A DNA stretch of 45,845 nucleotides from CAZWFW01 sp964633445 (GTDB lineage: Archaea > Undinarchaeota > CAZWFW01). Below are positions 7,859-17,048 of this stretch, one piece after another. Numbering within the stretch: position 1 is the stretch's first letter; each line of letters begins with the position of its first letter. A program made the position numbers and the translations under genes. Below the pieces are notes generated by a model, which was given only the letters and a program-made list of their open reading frames with translations, was not told the origin of the DNA and ran no database searches. The stretch lies in NCBI GenBank assembly GCA_964633445.1, contig CAZWFW010000003.1, positions 1 through 45,845 on the forward strand, read 5' to 3'.

Positions 7859-9745
7859 ATGACGAAGAGAGAGCTGACAGGCATAGATCTGCATATATTA
7901 TTGAGGGAGATTTCAAAAAAACTTGAAAATAGTATCTTAAAGAAGATAAAGGAGGACTTCCAAAATAAAACGTTTCTATTTATTTTCTATAAAAAGAAAG
8001 CTGGTGAGCTACATCTTTTGGTAGAGCTTGGTAAAAGATTGCATCTCACAAATTATAGAAGAGAATTTCCTCAGCCAACACCATTCTGCATGCTTCTTAG
8101 AAAGCATCTAAAAGGATCAGTTTTAAGAAGGATTCTGCAAAAAAATTTTGAAAGAGTTGTTGAGTTTATATTCGAAAGGAATAATAGGAAATATTATTTG
8201 GTTGTGGAGCTTTTCAGTAAGGGAAATTTGCTGCTATTGAATGAAGATAGAAAAATCGTAGCTATCTTTGAGCGTCAATTGTGGAGGGATAGATCCCTAG
8301 AGATTGGCGCAAAATACGAGTATCCTCCCGAAAAAATAAACCTATTTAACTTGAATACCAAAAGCATTTGCAGACTGGCAAAGAGCTGCGATAAAGATAT
8401 TGTTAGGTTTTTAGCCGTAGATTTAGGCTTAGGAGGATTGTATGCTGAGGAAGTATGTTATAGAGCCAAAATCGATAAAAATATGCATGTAAATAGCCTA
8501 ACGGAGGAGCTCGCCAATACCATAATTGAAACCCTTAAGGATATGTTAAAAGAGGAAGCCCATCTTTACGATGATTGCTTTGCCCCCTTTGAACTTAAAA
8601 AATTAAAAAAATCTCCGTTAAAAGTTTCAAAATCTTTTAATGAGGTTCTAGATGAATATTTTGCTAAATTAGAGGATTTGCACAGGAAATCTATTGAGGA
8701 AAGGAAAATTCGCGAGAAGGAGAAAAAGATATGCAAAATTTCAAAAATAATCGAGAAATTAGAAACACAAGAAGAGCTCCTAAGGGAAATTGGGAATCTA
8801 ATTTATTTAAACCTCCCTACGATTCAGAAGCTTCTCGAGGATATAAGAAAAGTTAGAAGGGAAAATTCCTGGGAAAAAGTTAAGGAGATGCTGCCTAGAA
8901 AATACAACTTCATTAGCGAAATTGATGAAAAGGAGGGAAAAATAACTCTAATGATAGAAAACAGGAAAATATCCTTAGATCTGAGGAAGAATGCCGCTGA
9001 GAACGCTAACCTATACTTTGAAAAGGCAAAGAAAATTAGAGAAGAAATTAATCGCCTTAAATGCAAAATTAAGGAGATCGAAAAAAAGAAGGGTATCAGG
9101 AAACTTAAAAAGCTTAAGAGAAGAAAATGGTACGAGAAATTCAGATATTTCTTTACATCAAATGGTTTTTTGGTTATTGCGGGCAAAGATGCTGCAACAA
9201 ATGAATTACTTATCAAAAAATATTTGGAAAGTAGAGATATTGTTCTTCATGCGGAGATTCAAAGCCCGTTTGCTATTATAAAATCTATGGGCAGGAAAAT
9301 AGACGAACAAAGCATAAAAGAGGCTGCTGTATTTACTGCATGTTATTCAAAAGCTTGGAAGCTTGGGTTAGCAAGTATAGATGTTTTCTGGGTTAAACCC
9401 GAGCAAGTAAGCAAAAGAGCCCCCTCCGGGGAATATCTCGGCAAGGGAGCATTCATGATATATGGGAAAAGGAATTATATTGCGGTATCTTTAAGGCTTG
9501 CTATAGGAATTACTTTTGAAAATGATACCTATGAAATTATTGCAGGACCAGAAAGTGCTGTAAGTAGCAAAACTAAATATTTTGTAGTGATTACACCAGG
9601 TAATCTGAAGAGTAGCGATCTCGTAAAAAAGATTAAGAGAAAGTTGAGTAAAAAAATTCCTATTGAAAAAAGAGAAATACTAGAAAGCATAGAGATTTCG
9701 GAATTTCAAAAATGGATTCCTGGGGGTGGGGAAATTAGAAGCTAA
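7859..9745 (+). CDS. rqcH: RqcH/Rqc2-type ribosome quality control factor (NFACT protein)
   Basis: NFACT proteins bind the split large ribosomal subunit carrying a stalled peptidyl-tRNA and, in several lineages, add a degradation tail. The 628 residues show the family order: NFACT-N at about 1-235 starting ELTGIDLHIL, a long charged coiled coil at about 260-430, NFACT-R at about 435-550 (WYEKFRYFFTSNGFLVIAGKDAATNE) and a C-terminal extension. The conserved Asp-Arg pair of NFACT-N, needed for tailing in characterised members, reads E98-R99 here, a conservative change. The gene overlaps the following CoaC-like gene by 20 bases. Confidence 0.9.
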   Translation: MTKRELTGIDLHILLREISKKLENSILKKIKEDFQNKTFLFIFYKKKAGELHLLVELGKRLHLTNYRREFPQPTPFCMLLRKHLKGSVLRRILQKNFERVVEFIFERNNRKYYLVVELFSKGNLLLLNEDRKIVAIFERQLWRDRSLEIGAKYEYPPEKINLFNLNTKSICRLAKSCDKDIVRFLAVDLGLGGLYAEEVCYRAKIDKNMHVNSLTEELANTIIETLKDMLKEEAHLYDDCFAPFELKKLKKSPLKVSKSFNEVLDEYFAKLEDLHRKSIEERKIREKEKKICKISKIIEKLETQEELLREIGNLIYLNLPTIQKLLEDIRKVRRENSWEKVKEMLPRKYNFISEIDEKEGKITLMIENRKISLDLRKNAAENANLYFEKAKKIREEINRLKCKIKEIEKKKGIRKLKKLKRRKWYEKFRYFFTSNGFLVIAGKDAATNELLIKKYLESRDIVLHAEIQSPFAIIKSMGRKIDEQSIKEAAVFTACYSKAWKLGLASIDVFWVKPEQVSKRAPSGEYLGKGAFMIYGKRNYIAVSLRLAIGITFENDTYEIIAGPESAVSSKTKYFVVITPGNLKSSDLVKKIKRKLSKKIPIEKREILESIEISEFQKWIPGGGEIRS

Positions 9746-10250
9746 AATAATAGTAGGAATGACAGGAAGCGTTGCTGTTACAGAAGCTTTAAGGCTAATT
9801 CGGGTGCTGAGAAAAAAATATGAAATTTGCGCAGTTTTAAGTGATGCTGCAAAGAAACTTATAAGCAAAGAGCTTGTGAGGTGGTTCGCTGGAGAAATTG
9901 TCGAGATATCTGGTTATGCGGAGCATATAAAAGTTGTTGAGGAAGCTAAACTGATGATTATTGCCCCGGCTACGGCAAATACAATCAGTAAAATCGCTCA
10001 CGGAATTGCTGACACGCCAGTGACGCTTGTTGCACTTTCAGCTTATAAGAAAATACCGATAATTATCGCACCAGCAATGCATATAAACATGTACACCCAT
10101 CCTGTGATCCAAGAAAATCTAAAAAAGCTGGAAAAATTGGGATTTATTATCGCTAGGCCAAGAATTGAGAATAAAAAAGCAAAGATCGCCAGCGCCGAAG
10201 AGATCGCTGAAATGGTGGAGAAAGTTTTAAAAAGTAGTAAAGAAAATTAA
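9726..10250 (+). CDS. CoaC-like flavoprotein (phosphopantothenoylcysteine decarboxylase domain)
   Basis: The 174-residue protein is a stand-alone HFCD flavoprotein, the family of phosphopantothenoylcysteine decarboxylases and UbiX-type prenyltransferases. It starts with the FMN-binding IIVGMTGSVA strand-loop, has APATANTISKIAHGIADT in the centre and then IAPAMHINMYTHPVIQENL. The last matches the PPCDC substrate-recognition clamp except that the usual Asn is His, a form I associate with archaeal CoaBC. The CoaB half is absent, so it would need a separate partner. The start is GTG at 9726, inside the end of rqcH and close to a G-rich stretch. Confidence 0.72.
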   Translation: MGKLEAKIIVGMTGSVAVTEALRLIRVLRKKYEICAVLSDAAKKLISKELVRWFAGEIVEISGYAEHIKVVEEAKLMIIAPATANTISKIAHGIADTPVTLVALSAYKKIPIIIAPAMHINMYTHPVIQENLKKLEKLGFIIARPRIENKKAKIASAEEIAEMVEKVLKSSKEN

Positions 10251-10258
10251 TTTTTTGT

Positions 10259-10645
10259 ATGGAGCGAATATACTATAACGTTTGTGCAAAGGCCGAAATT
10301 CCTAGAGATGAGCTGGAGGAGAATATAGACATTAATTATCTTTTGGAGAAAATTATAACAGATTTGGAGGATCGTCTTAAGGAAAACATCATTTATTTCG
10401 GAAAAAGCGAAACAAGAGGCGCATTAAGCAAGGGTGAAGCCGATTTCTTCATAATTGAAAATGGTGGCGTTCTTGAATTTTACATTGAGGATTGCTTCGA
10501 GATAATTGGTCATTTTCTAAAGGAGGAGAGAGCCGAAAAATTTGCAAAAATATTAGCGGAAGTTTTGAAAAATCAGATTCTTGATATTATAAAAAAAGCT
10601 GGAGAGAATATTATTATAATAAGAAAAGTTTCAAAATTTCCCTGA
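10259..10645 (+). CDS. Hypothetical cytosolic protein
   Basis: Not recognised. The 128-residue product is acidic at the front (RDELEENIDINYLLEKI), then has a beta-rich centre (ETRGALSKGEADFFIIENGGVLEFYIE) and two C-terminal helices (about 78-115), ending in a strand (NIIIIRKV). It has no membrane segment. It follows the CoaC-like gene by eight bases on the same strand, so it is probably co-transcribed with rqcH. Confidence 0.65.
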   Translation: MERIYYNVCAKAEIPRDELEENIDINYLLEKIITDLEDRLKENIIYFGKSETRGALSKGEADFFIIENGGVLEFYIEDCFEIIGHFLKEERAEKFAKILAEVLKNQILDIIKKAGENIIIIRKVSKFP

Positions 10646-10659
10646 ATCAGCTTGCTGAT
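10646..10659. terminator. Short hairpin between convergent genes
   Basis: ATCAGC-TT-GCTGAT is a perfect 6-bp inverted repeat filling most of the 20-base gap between two convergent stop codons. It could end transcription from either side or limit read-through. No long T-run follows, so a terminator role is tentative. Confidence 0.3.
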
Positions 10660-10665
10660 CCGTCA

Positions 10666-11661
10666 TCACTCATCAGCATCTCTGACCTTCATCATACTAT
10701 TAAAATTTCCTAATCGCGACATTATAATGTTTTTTACTTTACCAATATTAATACATTTTACTGCTGAAATCTCTATGGCATCTCCCTCCCTAGCCCTTAT
10801 CTCTTCTATCTGCCGCCTTTCACAAATGTCTATCTTATTAATCACGACTATTACCTTCTCCCTACCGAAGCTTCTTCTTATCGATTCTAGCAAAGATACC
10901 TGATCTTTAAGCGAATAACCGCAGGTTTCGCTTGGGTCGATTACGAAGATTATTAAATTTGCAAGATATTTTAAAGCTAAGATAGCTTGCTTCTCGATCT
11001 CATTTCTTTTCTCGAAGGGTCTGTCGAGTAAACCAGGGGTATCTATAATCTGTATGCCATTCATATACCCAATCCTTATCTTCTTAGTTGTAAATGGATA
11101 AGGCGCAATTTCTGGCTTTGAATTAGTTAGCTGCTTTAAAAGTGTGGATTTTCCGACGTTAGGATAACCCGCTATCACTACCGTTGGTATATTCTTAACG
11201 TTAGGCATGCTTCTCAATTCCATTTTAGCTTTCTCAAGAAATTCCAAATCTCTTCTAATCTTCCTTAAAATTGAGCAAAGCCTACCATATGCCTCTTTCC
11301 TTATCTCTCTCAACTTCTTCCAATTTTTTCTATTTCTTTCAAGCTTTTCAAGTTCTTCTCTTTTTATTTTCTCAATTACGCTAATAACTCCTTTAACTCT
11401 ACCCAAACTCAGTTTTAATTTGTCAACACCAACTAAAACGTCTATAAGTTCCTTGTAAAATGGTTTCAGATTGTCTATCCAAGGAAACTCTTCAAGCTCG
11501 CCTTTAAGCTTTTCCTGAACAACTTGAAATGCTGTATTTATCCTTACCTTCTCCCTTGTATACGCTATATTCTTTCCAGTATCTACGCTTGATGCGGATT
11601 TTGAGGCTGTAGAAAATGCTTTGTCAATTATTTTTCTGTATTTTCTATATGCTTTGCTCAT
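10666..11661 (-). CDS. NOG1-family GTPase
   Basis: NOG1 GTPases act in large ribosomal subunit assembly. The 331-residue protein has the long helical N-terminal region of the family (about 1-150), then the G domain: G1 GYPNVGKS at 165-172, switch threonines at 191-192, G3 DTPG at 207-210, G4 NKID at 275-278 and a G5-like ISAVK near 298-302. It lacks the eukaryotic C-terminal extension, as archaeal members do. It begins five bases after orc1/cdc6, so the two are probably co-transcribed. Confidence 0.9.
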   Translation of the reverse strand: MSKAYRKYRKIIDKAFSTASKSASSVDTGKNIAYTREKVRINTAFQVVQEKLKGELEEFPWIDNLKPFYKELIDVLVGVDKLKLSLGRVKGVISVIEKIKREELEKLERNRKNWKKLREIRKEAYGRLCSILRKIRRDLEFLEKAKMELRSMPNVKNIPTVVIAGYPNVGKSTLLKQLTNSKPEIAPYPFTTKKIRIGYMNGIQIIDTPGLLDRPFEKRNEIEKQAILALKYLANLIIFVIDPSETCGYSLKDQVSLLESIRRSFGREKVIVVINKIDICERRQIEEIRAREGDAIEISAVKCINIGKVKNIIMSRLGNFNSMMKVRDADE

Positions 11662-11666
11662 AAATT

Positions 11667-12812
11667 TTAAACTTCGCTTAAAGCTTCTAATACTGTTTCT
11701 GGTTGCAATCTTAGCTCAATTTTTCTACTTTTGCCTCTATATCCTTTGCTTGTTAATGGGGCATCTATTATTCTTAGCGTTTCTAATCTTGAAATGTAAT
11801 TTCTAAACGTTCTTTCTGCAACGGGTTCCTTGCAGTTCTTCTTGTATTCCTCATAAAGGATACCAGTCAGGATCTCCTTTTCTTCAATTTGCATCTCTGC
11901 AATAATCCTAAGCAAAATTTTTTCATGATGCGTTAATGCTCTCAGAAGCTCCTTTATTTGGTAGTCTCCAAGCTTCTTAGCAACCTCCTTAACGTGCCTA
12001 AGCTCTATTTTCCTGCTTGCTTCTCTTTCGGCAAGTCTTCCAGCTTTCCATAAACATTCCAAGGCTATTCTCACGTCACCTCCCTGCTCAGCTGTTATTC
12101 TTGCAACCTCGTTTATGATATCCTCGCTCACTACACCAGAGTAAAATGCTACCCTCGCCCTTTCCTTTACGATATCTCTCAATTCCTTCTCGGTATACGG
12201 CTTAAAGATAATTTCCTCCTCACATAGGCTACTTTTTATCCTTGCATCAACATATCTCATGACAAAGGCGTCATTGGATATAGTTACTAAGCTTAAATTT
12301 GCATTTACCCATTCGTTACTTCTCAAAATATCGTAAAGTACGGCATACTCCTTCTTATTAACAATTTGATCTACTTCATCCAATGCTATAACTATCGCTT
12401 TTTCTCTTTTCTCAACAACCTTGAGAAATCTTTCAAATATTTCATCGGTAGCTACGCCCCTTCTAGGCATGAACCCTTTCAATTCTGAAAGGATTTTGCA
12501 GAGAATCGCATGTCTTGTATTATACTCCCAGCAGTTTACATAAATTGGTACGACCTCGTTGCTAACTTCAACCATCTCGTTGAAAAGGAATCTTGTGATT
12601 GCTGTTTTTCCAGTACCAGGAGGACCGTAGATGAAAACGTTGTAAGCTCGTCTACCTCTCAAGGCAGGTTTTAAGCATGTGGCTATTGCTTGGATCTGGT
12701 GTTCCCTGTGTGGGAAATTTTCAGGAATATACTCGGGCATGAGGCTTCTTTCGTTTTTAAATATGGTTTCCTCATTACCCAGGAAATCTGCAAATGCTTT
12801 TGTTGCGCCCAT
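11667..12812 (-). CDS. Orc1/Cdc6 replication initiator
   Basis: This AAA+ protein recognises the chromosomal origin and loads MCM helicase. In its 381 residues, Walker A GPPGTGKT is at 63-70 and Walker B with DEVD at 145-148. A sensor region (SLVTISND), the lid domain (ARITAEQGGDVRIAL) and a C-terminal winged helix (about 290-375) complete the standard architecture. It is alone on its side of a divergent gap with lhr and precedes nog1 by five bases. Archaeal origins often lie beside this gene, so the 214-base gap upstream deserves attention. Confidence 0.92.
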   Translation of the reverse strand: MGATKAFADFLGNEETIFKNERSLMPEYIPENFPHREHQIQAIATCLKPALRGRRAYNVFIYGPPGTGKTAITRFLFNEMVEVSNEVVPIYVNCWEYNTRHAILCKILSELKGFMPRRGVATDEIFERFLKVVEKREKAIVIALDEVDQIVNKKEYAVLYDILRSNEWVNANLSLVTISNDAFVMRYVDARIKSSLCEEEIIFKPYTEKELRDIVKERARVAFYSGVVSEDIINEVARITAEQGGDVRIALECLWKAGRLAEREASRKIELRHVKEVAKKLGDYQIKELLRALTHHEKILLRIIAEMQIEEKEILTGILYEEYKKNCKEPVAERTFRNYISRLETLRIIDAPLTSKGYRGKSRKIELRLQPETVLEALSEV

Positions 12813-13026
12813 ATCATTTTATACAGACTTACCCAAATATAAAATAGTTGCATGTCCAGCTTGCCACTATTCAATTTAAAATCTGGCTTAATTTGTTGCA
12901 CAATATACAGCAAAATTTCGGGTGTTTTTTGGATATGAAGCTATTATATCATATCTTCAAAGATTTCGAAGTAGATTTGAAACAAAACGCTAAGCTATTT
13001 ATAGGTAATCTTTTTACACTATATGC
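12813..13026. other. Gap upstream of orc1/cdc6, weak origin candidate
   Basis: The 214-base divergent gap is AT-rich and contains TGAAG and CTTCA arms about 14 bases apart near 12932-12960, plus TTTGAAACAAAACG near 12975-12988, which only vaguely recalls the GAAAC core of an origin recognition box. No convincing pair of such boxes or G-run is present. The right end is the lhr promoter. Origin status is a positional inference. Confidence 0.22.
12996..13003 (+). promoter_or_regulatory. TATA-like box for lhr
   Basis: TATTTATA is centred about 27 bases before ATG 13027, ideal for a leaderless archaeal transcript. No Shine-Dalgarno sequence precedes the ATG. Confidence 0.5.
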
Positions 13027-15855
13027 ATGAGTACGTCTCCTACCCTAAATAGGTTGAACTCGAGAATTAGGGATGGTTTAGCAAGGTTGGGGATAAGAAG
13101 ACTGACTTCTATTCAGGAGAAAGCTATTCCAAAAATTCTTGAAAACAAAAATGTATTGGTTATATCCCCCACTGGTACTGGGAAAACAGAGTGCGCTCTG
13201 CTACCAATTTTTCACAAAATTTTAGAAGAGTATAGAAAGAACAAGGGGATTATTGCTATTTATATAACGCCTTTAAGAGCTCTAAATAGAGATCTTCTCA
13301 GAAGGTTGGAATTTTGGTCAAATTTTCTTGAAATAAAAATAGAGGTGAGGCATGGAGACACCCCCGCTCATATAAGGAGAAAACAAGCAAAACTGCCACC
13401 TAAGATTCTAATAACCACCCCAGAAACCTTGCAAGCTATACTACCGGGAAAGCTTATGAGGGAGAATCTAAAAGGTGTAAGATTTGTTGTTGTGGATGAA
13501 ATTCACGAATTCTTTGAGGATAAGAGGGGTGTACAACTAGCTGTCGCATTAGAAAGATTGAAGGAAATCACTAATAGAAAGTTGCAGAGAATCGGTTTAA
13601 GCGCCACTATAGGGAATGTTGACGAAGTTGCAAAATTTTTAGCTGGAGGTGACGATTATCCTGAGATTGTAGAAGCTGAAGAGGAAAGAAAAATAAATTT
13701 GAGGGTTGAGCATCCACTAGCCAATAAAAAAGATATGGAGAAGGCGGATCTGCTTTTTACCGATGCTAACGTCGTGGCGAGGCTTAGGAGAATCCATGAA
13801 TTAATTAGGAAGCATGGAAAAACACTGATCTTTGTTAATACTAGAGAAACCGCCGAAACATTGGCGTCACGATTTAAAAAATTGTTTGATGACGTAAAAC
13901 TAGATGTTCATCACAGTTCACTATCTAGAGATGTTAGGATAGCCACTGAAGAGAAATTTAAGTCAGGTAAATTGAGCGCAATAATTTGCACCTCCAGCTT
14001 AGAACTTGGAATAGATATTGGAGATATAAACCTAGTAATTCAGTATAACAGTCCAAGACAGGTGATAAAGCTTTTGCAAAGGATTGGTAGAGCAAGACAT
14101 TGGTACAGGGAGGTTGCTAGTGGCGTAATAATTGCTGGCGGATTTGATGATATTTTGGAATCCTTAGCAATAGCCATGCTCTGCAAAAAGTTTATCGAAA
14201 AGCCAAAGATGCATAGAAATGCCTTAGACGTTCTTGCAAACCAAATTATTGGTTTGGCAATGGATTTCGGGGAAATCAGCAAAGAAAGTGTTTTTAAGGT
14301 AATAAAGAGGGCGTATCCCTTCAATCACCTAAGCTACAGAGAATTTCTTGATATATTGGAATTTCTGTCTTCACATAGGATGATTAGGCTCTCTGGAGAT
14401 AAAGTTCTGCTCACGCGAAAGGCAAGAGATTACTATTTTGAGAATTTGAGTATGATTCCTGACGAAAGTCAGTATAGCTTGGTGAATATTGCTGACAACA
14501 GAAAAATTGGGATGCTTGATGAAAGCTTTGTCGCGAAGCATGTTGAGCCTGATAAAATCATTATTTGTAAAGGACAAGCTTGGAAAATTCTAAGTATTGA
14601 GGAAAACGCGGTTTTTGCCGAACCAAGTGAGGATGTTTTTGGAGCAATACCCAGCTGGGAGGGCGATTTGCTGCCGGTAAGCTATGAGGTTGCCAAGAAG
14701 GTTGGAGAGTTGAGAAGAAAAGTCGAGGAAAGCGTGAGAAAGGGAAAACTTAACGAGATAAAAGAAATATTTTTATTGTATGGTGATAATAGTTGCTTTG
14801 AAAGAGTTGTTGAAGTTATTAGGGACCATGTAAGAAAAAATTTACCAGTTGCTAACGATAAAAGGATTGTAATCGAATCCTCTAGCAAATACGTTGTTGT
14901 TCATGCATGCTTCGGAAATCAAGTTAACGAGGCTTTTTCAAGATATTTGCTCGGTAGGATCCTTTATGAGCTTGGAGAGAGCGTTTTCGTTAACGTAGAT
15001 GCCTATCGCATAGTTTTTGAAACCTCAAAGCATATAGATGCTAGCGATGTTAAGAAACTCATCTTAGATGCTAGCAACATTGAGGAAAACATAATTAACA
15101 GCCTAAAGGGCTCTGTACTGTTAAATTGGAAGATTATGCACGTTCTAAGAAAATTCGGAGTTGCCAGGAAAAGTGTTGACTACAGCAAAGTTAGGCTCAA
15201 AAAAATTATCGAGCTCTACACAAACACACCGATTTTCAAGGAAGCTATAAGGGATTTGCTTACTGAGAAAATAGATGTTAAAAAATTTAAGGAAATTCTT
15301 GAAAGAGTAAAAAATGGCGAAATTGAGGTAGTTGCTATTAACACTACTGAACTTAGCCCAATCGCTAAGCAAAGGCTTGAATACCTATATTTGCATGACA
15401 TTGTTCAGCCAAAAATTCCTGAGAGTGTTATCATGGAAATTGTTAAAAATAGGTTGCTAAATAGCAAGGCGAGATTACTTTGCATGTATTGTGGAGAGTA
15501 TGAAACAAGTATAACAATAAAGAATTTGCCTGATCTGCCTAGATGTAAGAAATGTGGAGCAAGATTGCTTGCTGTTGTTGAGAGTGACGAGATGAGACGG
15601 ATAATTAGAAAATGGATTTTCAGAAAAAAATTGAGTAAAAAGGAGCAGGAATTGTTGGCAAAAGCGAGGAGAACTGCGGATTTAGTATTATCCTATGGTA
15701 AAAAGGCAGTAATATGTTTGGCCGGTAGAGGTGTAGGTCCGCAAACTGCAGCAAGGATTTTAAGCAGGATGCATAGAGATGAGAGGGATTTCTATAAGGA
15801 TATAATAGAGGCTGAGAGGCAGTTCATAAGAACAAAAAAATGGTGGAGAAGATAA
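13027..15855 (+). CDS. Lhr-family superfamily 2 helicase
   Basis: Lhr helicases unwind DNA and RNA-DNA hybrids and act in nucleic-acid repair or turnover. The 942-residue protein has a Q-motif region (LTSIQEKAI), Walker A PTGTGKT at 48-54, DEIH at 156-159, SAT at 191-193 and motif VI QRIGRARH at 351-358. The winged-helix and Lhr core regions follow. Near the C-terminus is a zinc-binding set C819-x2-C822 and C840-x2-C843. The DEIH box and length support Lhr rather than Hel308 or Ski2. Which archaeal Lhr subgroup it belongs to I cannot say. A final helix-hairpin-like segment (GRGVGPQTAARIL) is visible. Confidence 0.9.
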   Translation: MSTSPTLNRLNSRIRDGLARLGIRRLTSIQEKAIPKILENKNVLVISPTGTGKTECALLPIFHKILEEYRKNKGIIAIYITPLRALNRDLLRRLEFWSNFLEIKIEVRHGDTPAHIRRKQAKLPPKILITTPETLQAILPGKLMRENLKGVRFVVVDEIHEFFEDKRGVQLAVALERLKEITNRKLQRIGLSATIGNVDEVAKFLAGGDDYPEIVEAEEERKINLRVEHPLANKKDMEKADLLFTDANVVARLRRIHELIRKHGKTLIFVNTRETAETLASRFKKLFDDVKLDVHHSSLSRDVRIATEEKFKSGKLSAIICTSSLELGIDIGDINLVIQYNSPRQVIKLLQRIGRARHWYREVASGVIIAGGFDDILESLAIAMLCKKFIEKPKMHRNALDVLANQIIGLAMDFGEISKESVFKVIKRAYPFNHLSYREFLDILEFLSSHRMIRLSGDKVLLTRKARDYYFENLSMIPDESQYSLVNIADNRKIGMLDESFVAKHVEPDKIIICKGQAWKILSIEENAVFAEPSEDVFGAIPSWEGDLLPVSYEVAKKVGELRRKVEESVRKGKLNEIKEIFLLYGDNSCFERVVEVIRDHVRKNLPVANDKRIVIESSSKYVVVHACFGNQVNEAFSRYLLGRILYELGESVFVNVDAYRIVFETSKHIDASDVKKLILDASNIEENIINSLKGSVLLNWKIMHVLRKFGVARKSVDYSKVRLKKIIELYTNTPIFKEAIRDLLTEKIDVKKFKEILERVKNGEIEVVAINTTELSPIAKQRLEYLYLHDIVQPKIPESVIMEIVKNRLLNSKARLLCMYCGEYETSITIKNLPDLPRCKKCGARLLAVVESDEMRRIIRKWIFRKKLSKKEQELLAKARRTADLVLSYGKKAVICLAGRGVGPQTAARILSRMHRDERDFYKDIIEAERQFIRTKKWWRR

Positions 15856-15907
15856 TGAAACGTAACCATTAATGTTAAAGAGAAGGGATCCGCATTCAGC
15901 GTTTGAT

Positions 15908-16804
15908 TCATAGGTGCTTTAGTACGACGACATTAGCCCCTAATGGTACTTGCAGAGAATTCGCAACAACCTTACACTTTGCCTTTAAAATAAAAAACAC
16001 AGGTTTATTAAGCTTAAATTCAGTTAAAGATTCGTAATTACCCATTCCCTTCGCAATAATGAAATCGCATTCCTCAACTTCTCTAATCAATTCTTTACCA
16101 CATTCCCTAAGCCATGTACCAATGTAATCATTACCAGTAGTTATAACCTTAGCAGCTTCTTGCATATCGCATGCGTTAGCATCTTCAAGCGTAGCATCAT
16201 TTTGTACAGGCTTGCCTTTAACCACCACAGTAACGTTACAGTATTTTCCAAGAATTTTAACAAGTTCCTTATCAATGAAAATTTCTCCAGCGTTATCGCA
16301 GAGATATATTATCTTTTTACTTTTTTTGAGCATATCCAGCATAATTTTAGTGTTATCTAAAAATAGTCCCTCGTGTAGCACATTTTTAAGCATTTTCTCG
16401 AAGTCATCTTCTGGATCAAACTTGTGCTCAGCAATTCCAAAATCGAAAGCATTACCTGCAACTGCGCAAAGACAAGCCATTCTCAATTTCTCAAGTTCTC
16501 CTTCCGATTCTTCAATAACCTTTCTTACCAAGGGCATAACTTTCGCTGCACATTCATTACTTCCTCTCTTTATCTCGGCATAAGGATCCTCCAAACCAAT
16601 CTTCTCTTTAATTAATGTTTTAAGAATTCTTTCTCTTTTAGTGGCAATCAACATCGGAGGCTTTTTTAAGCTAAATTCCTTCTCGAAAAGCTTCAAAACT
16701 TCTTTCATGGCCTCTACTTTAAAAGCATCATCATTAGATAGCCTATCAAGTATATAGAGAGTTCTTCTTATCAAACAAACCATGCATTGTGGTCTAGCTT
16801 TCAT
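15908..16804 (-). CDS. DUF89/ARMT1-like metal-dependent phosphatase
   Basis: DUF89 proteins are damage-control phosphatases that hydrolyse unwanted phosphometabolites. The 298-residue protein begins with CMVC (C7, C10) as archaeal members do, and has the metal-site motif CDNAGE (D170, N171, E174) and KGMGN at 252-256. Length and order are normal. It is convergent with lhr and no gene follows on the same strand, so its substrate is not hinted at by context. Confidence 0.85.
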   Translation of the reverse strand: MKARPQCMVCLIRRTLYILDRLSNDDAFKVEAMKEVLKLFEKEFSLKKPPMLIATKRERILKTLIKEKIGLEDPYAEIKRGSNECAAKVMPLVRKVIEESEGELEKLRMACLCAVAGNAFDFGIAEHKFDPEDDFEKMLKNVLHEGLFLDNTKIMLDMLKKSKKIIYLCDNAGEIFIDKELVKILGKYCNVTVVVKGKPVQNDATLEDANACDMQEAAKVITTGNDYIGTWLRECGKELIREVEECDFIIAKGMGNYESLTEFKLNKPVFFILKAKCKVVANSLQVPLGANVVVLKHL

Positions 16805-17048
16805 GAGAATATTTTTACAGGAAATAAATTATCTTATTATTTTTTGTTAACTAATATATCAACAGATATAGAAAAGCCAAACATTAAGCAAATGGTTATC
16901 ATAAAAGATTGAAAAAAATTATCACAGCTGAGATTCCTTTTCTAATAAGACTTAGGTTTGGAAATTCTATTTGTCAATCTGCAAGCATACTATCTTGCTA
17001 CTACCAAATAAGAAACAAACAAATATTAAAGCTTCATAAATATAGATT

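Noticed and set aside
12975..12988. Origin recognition box TTTGAAACAAAACG
   Set aside because: Only the GAAAC core matches; there is no second copy in opposite orientation and no G-rich flank.
16805..17048. RNA gene in the gap before the flavin reductase-like gene
   Set aside because: The gap is AT-rich throughout with no GC-rich island, no C/D boxes at correct spacing and no tRNA-like pairing.
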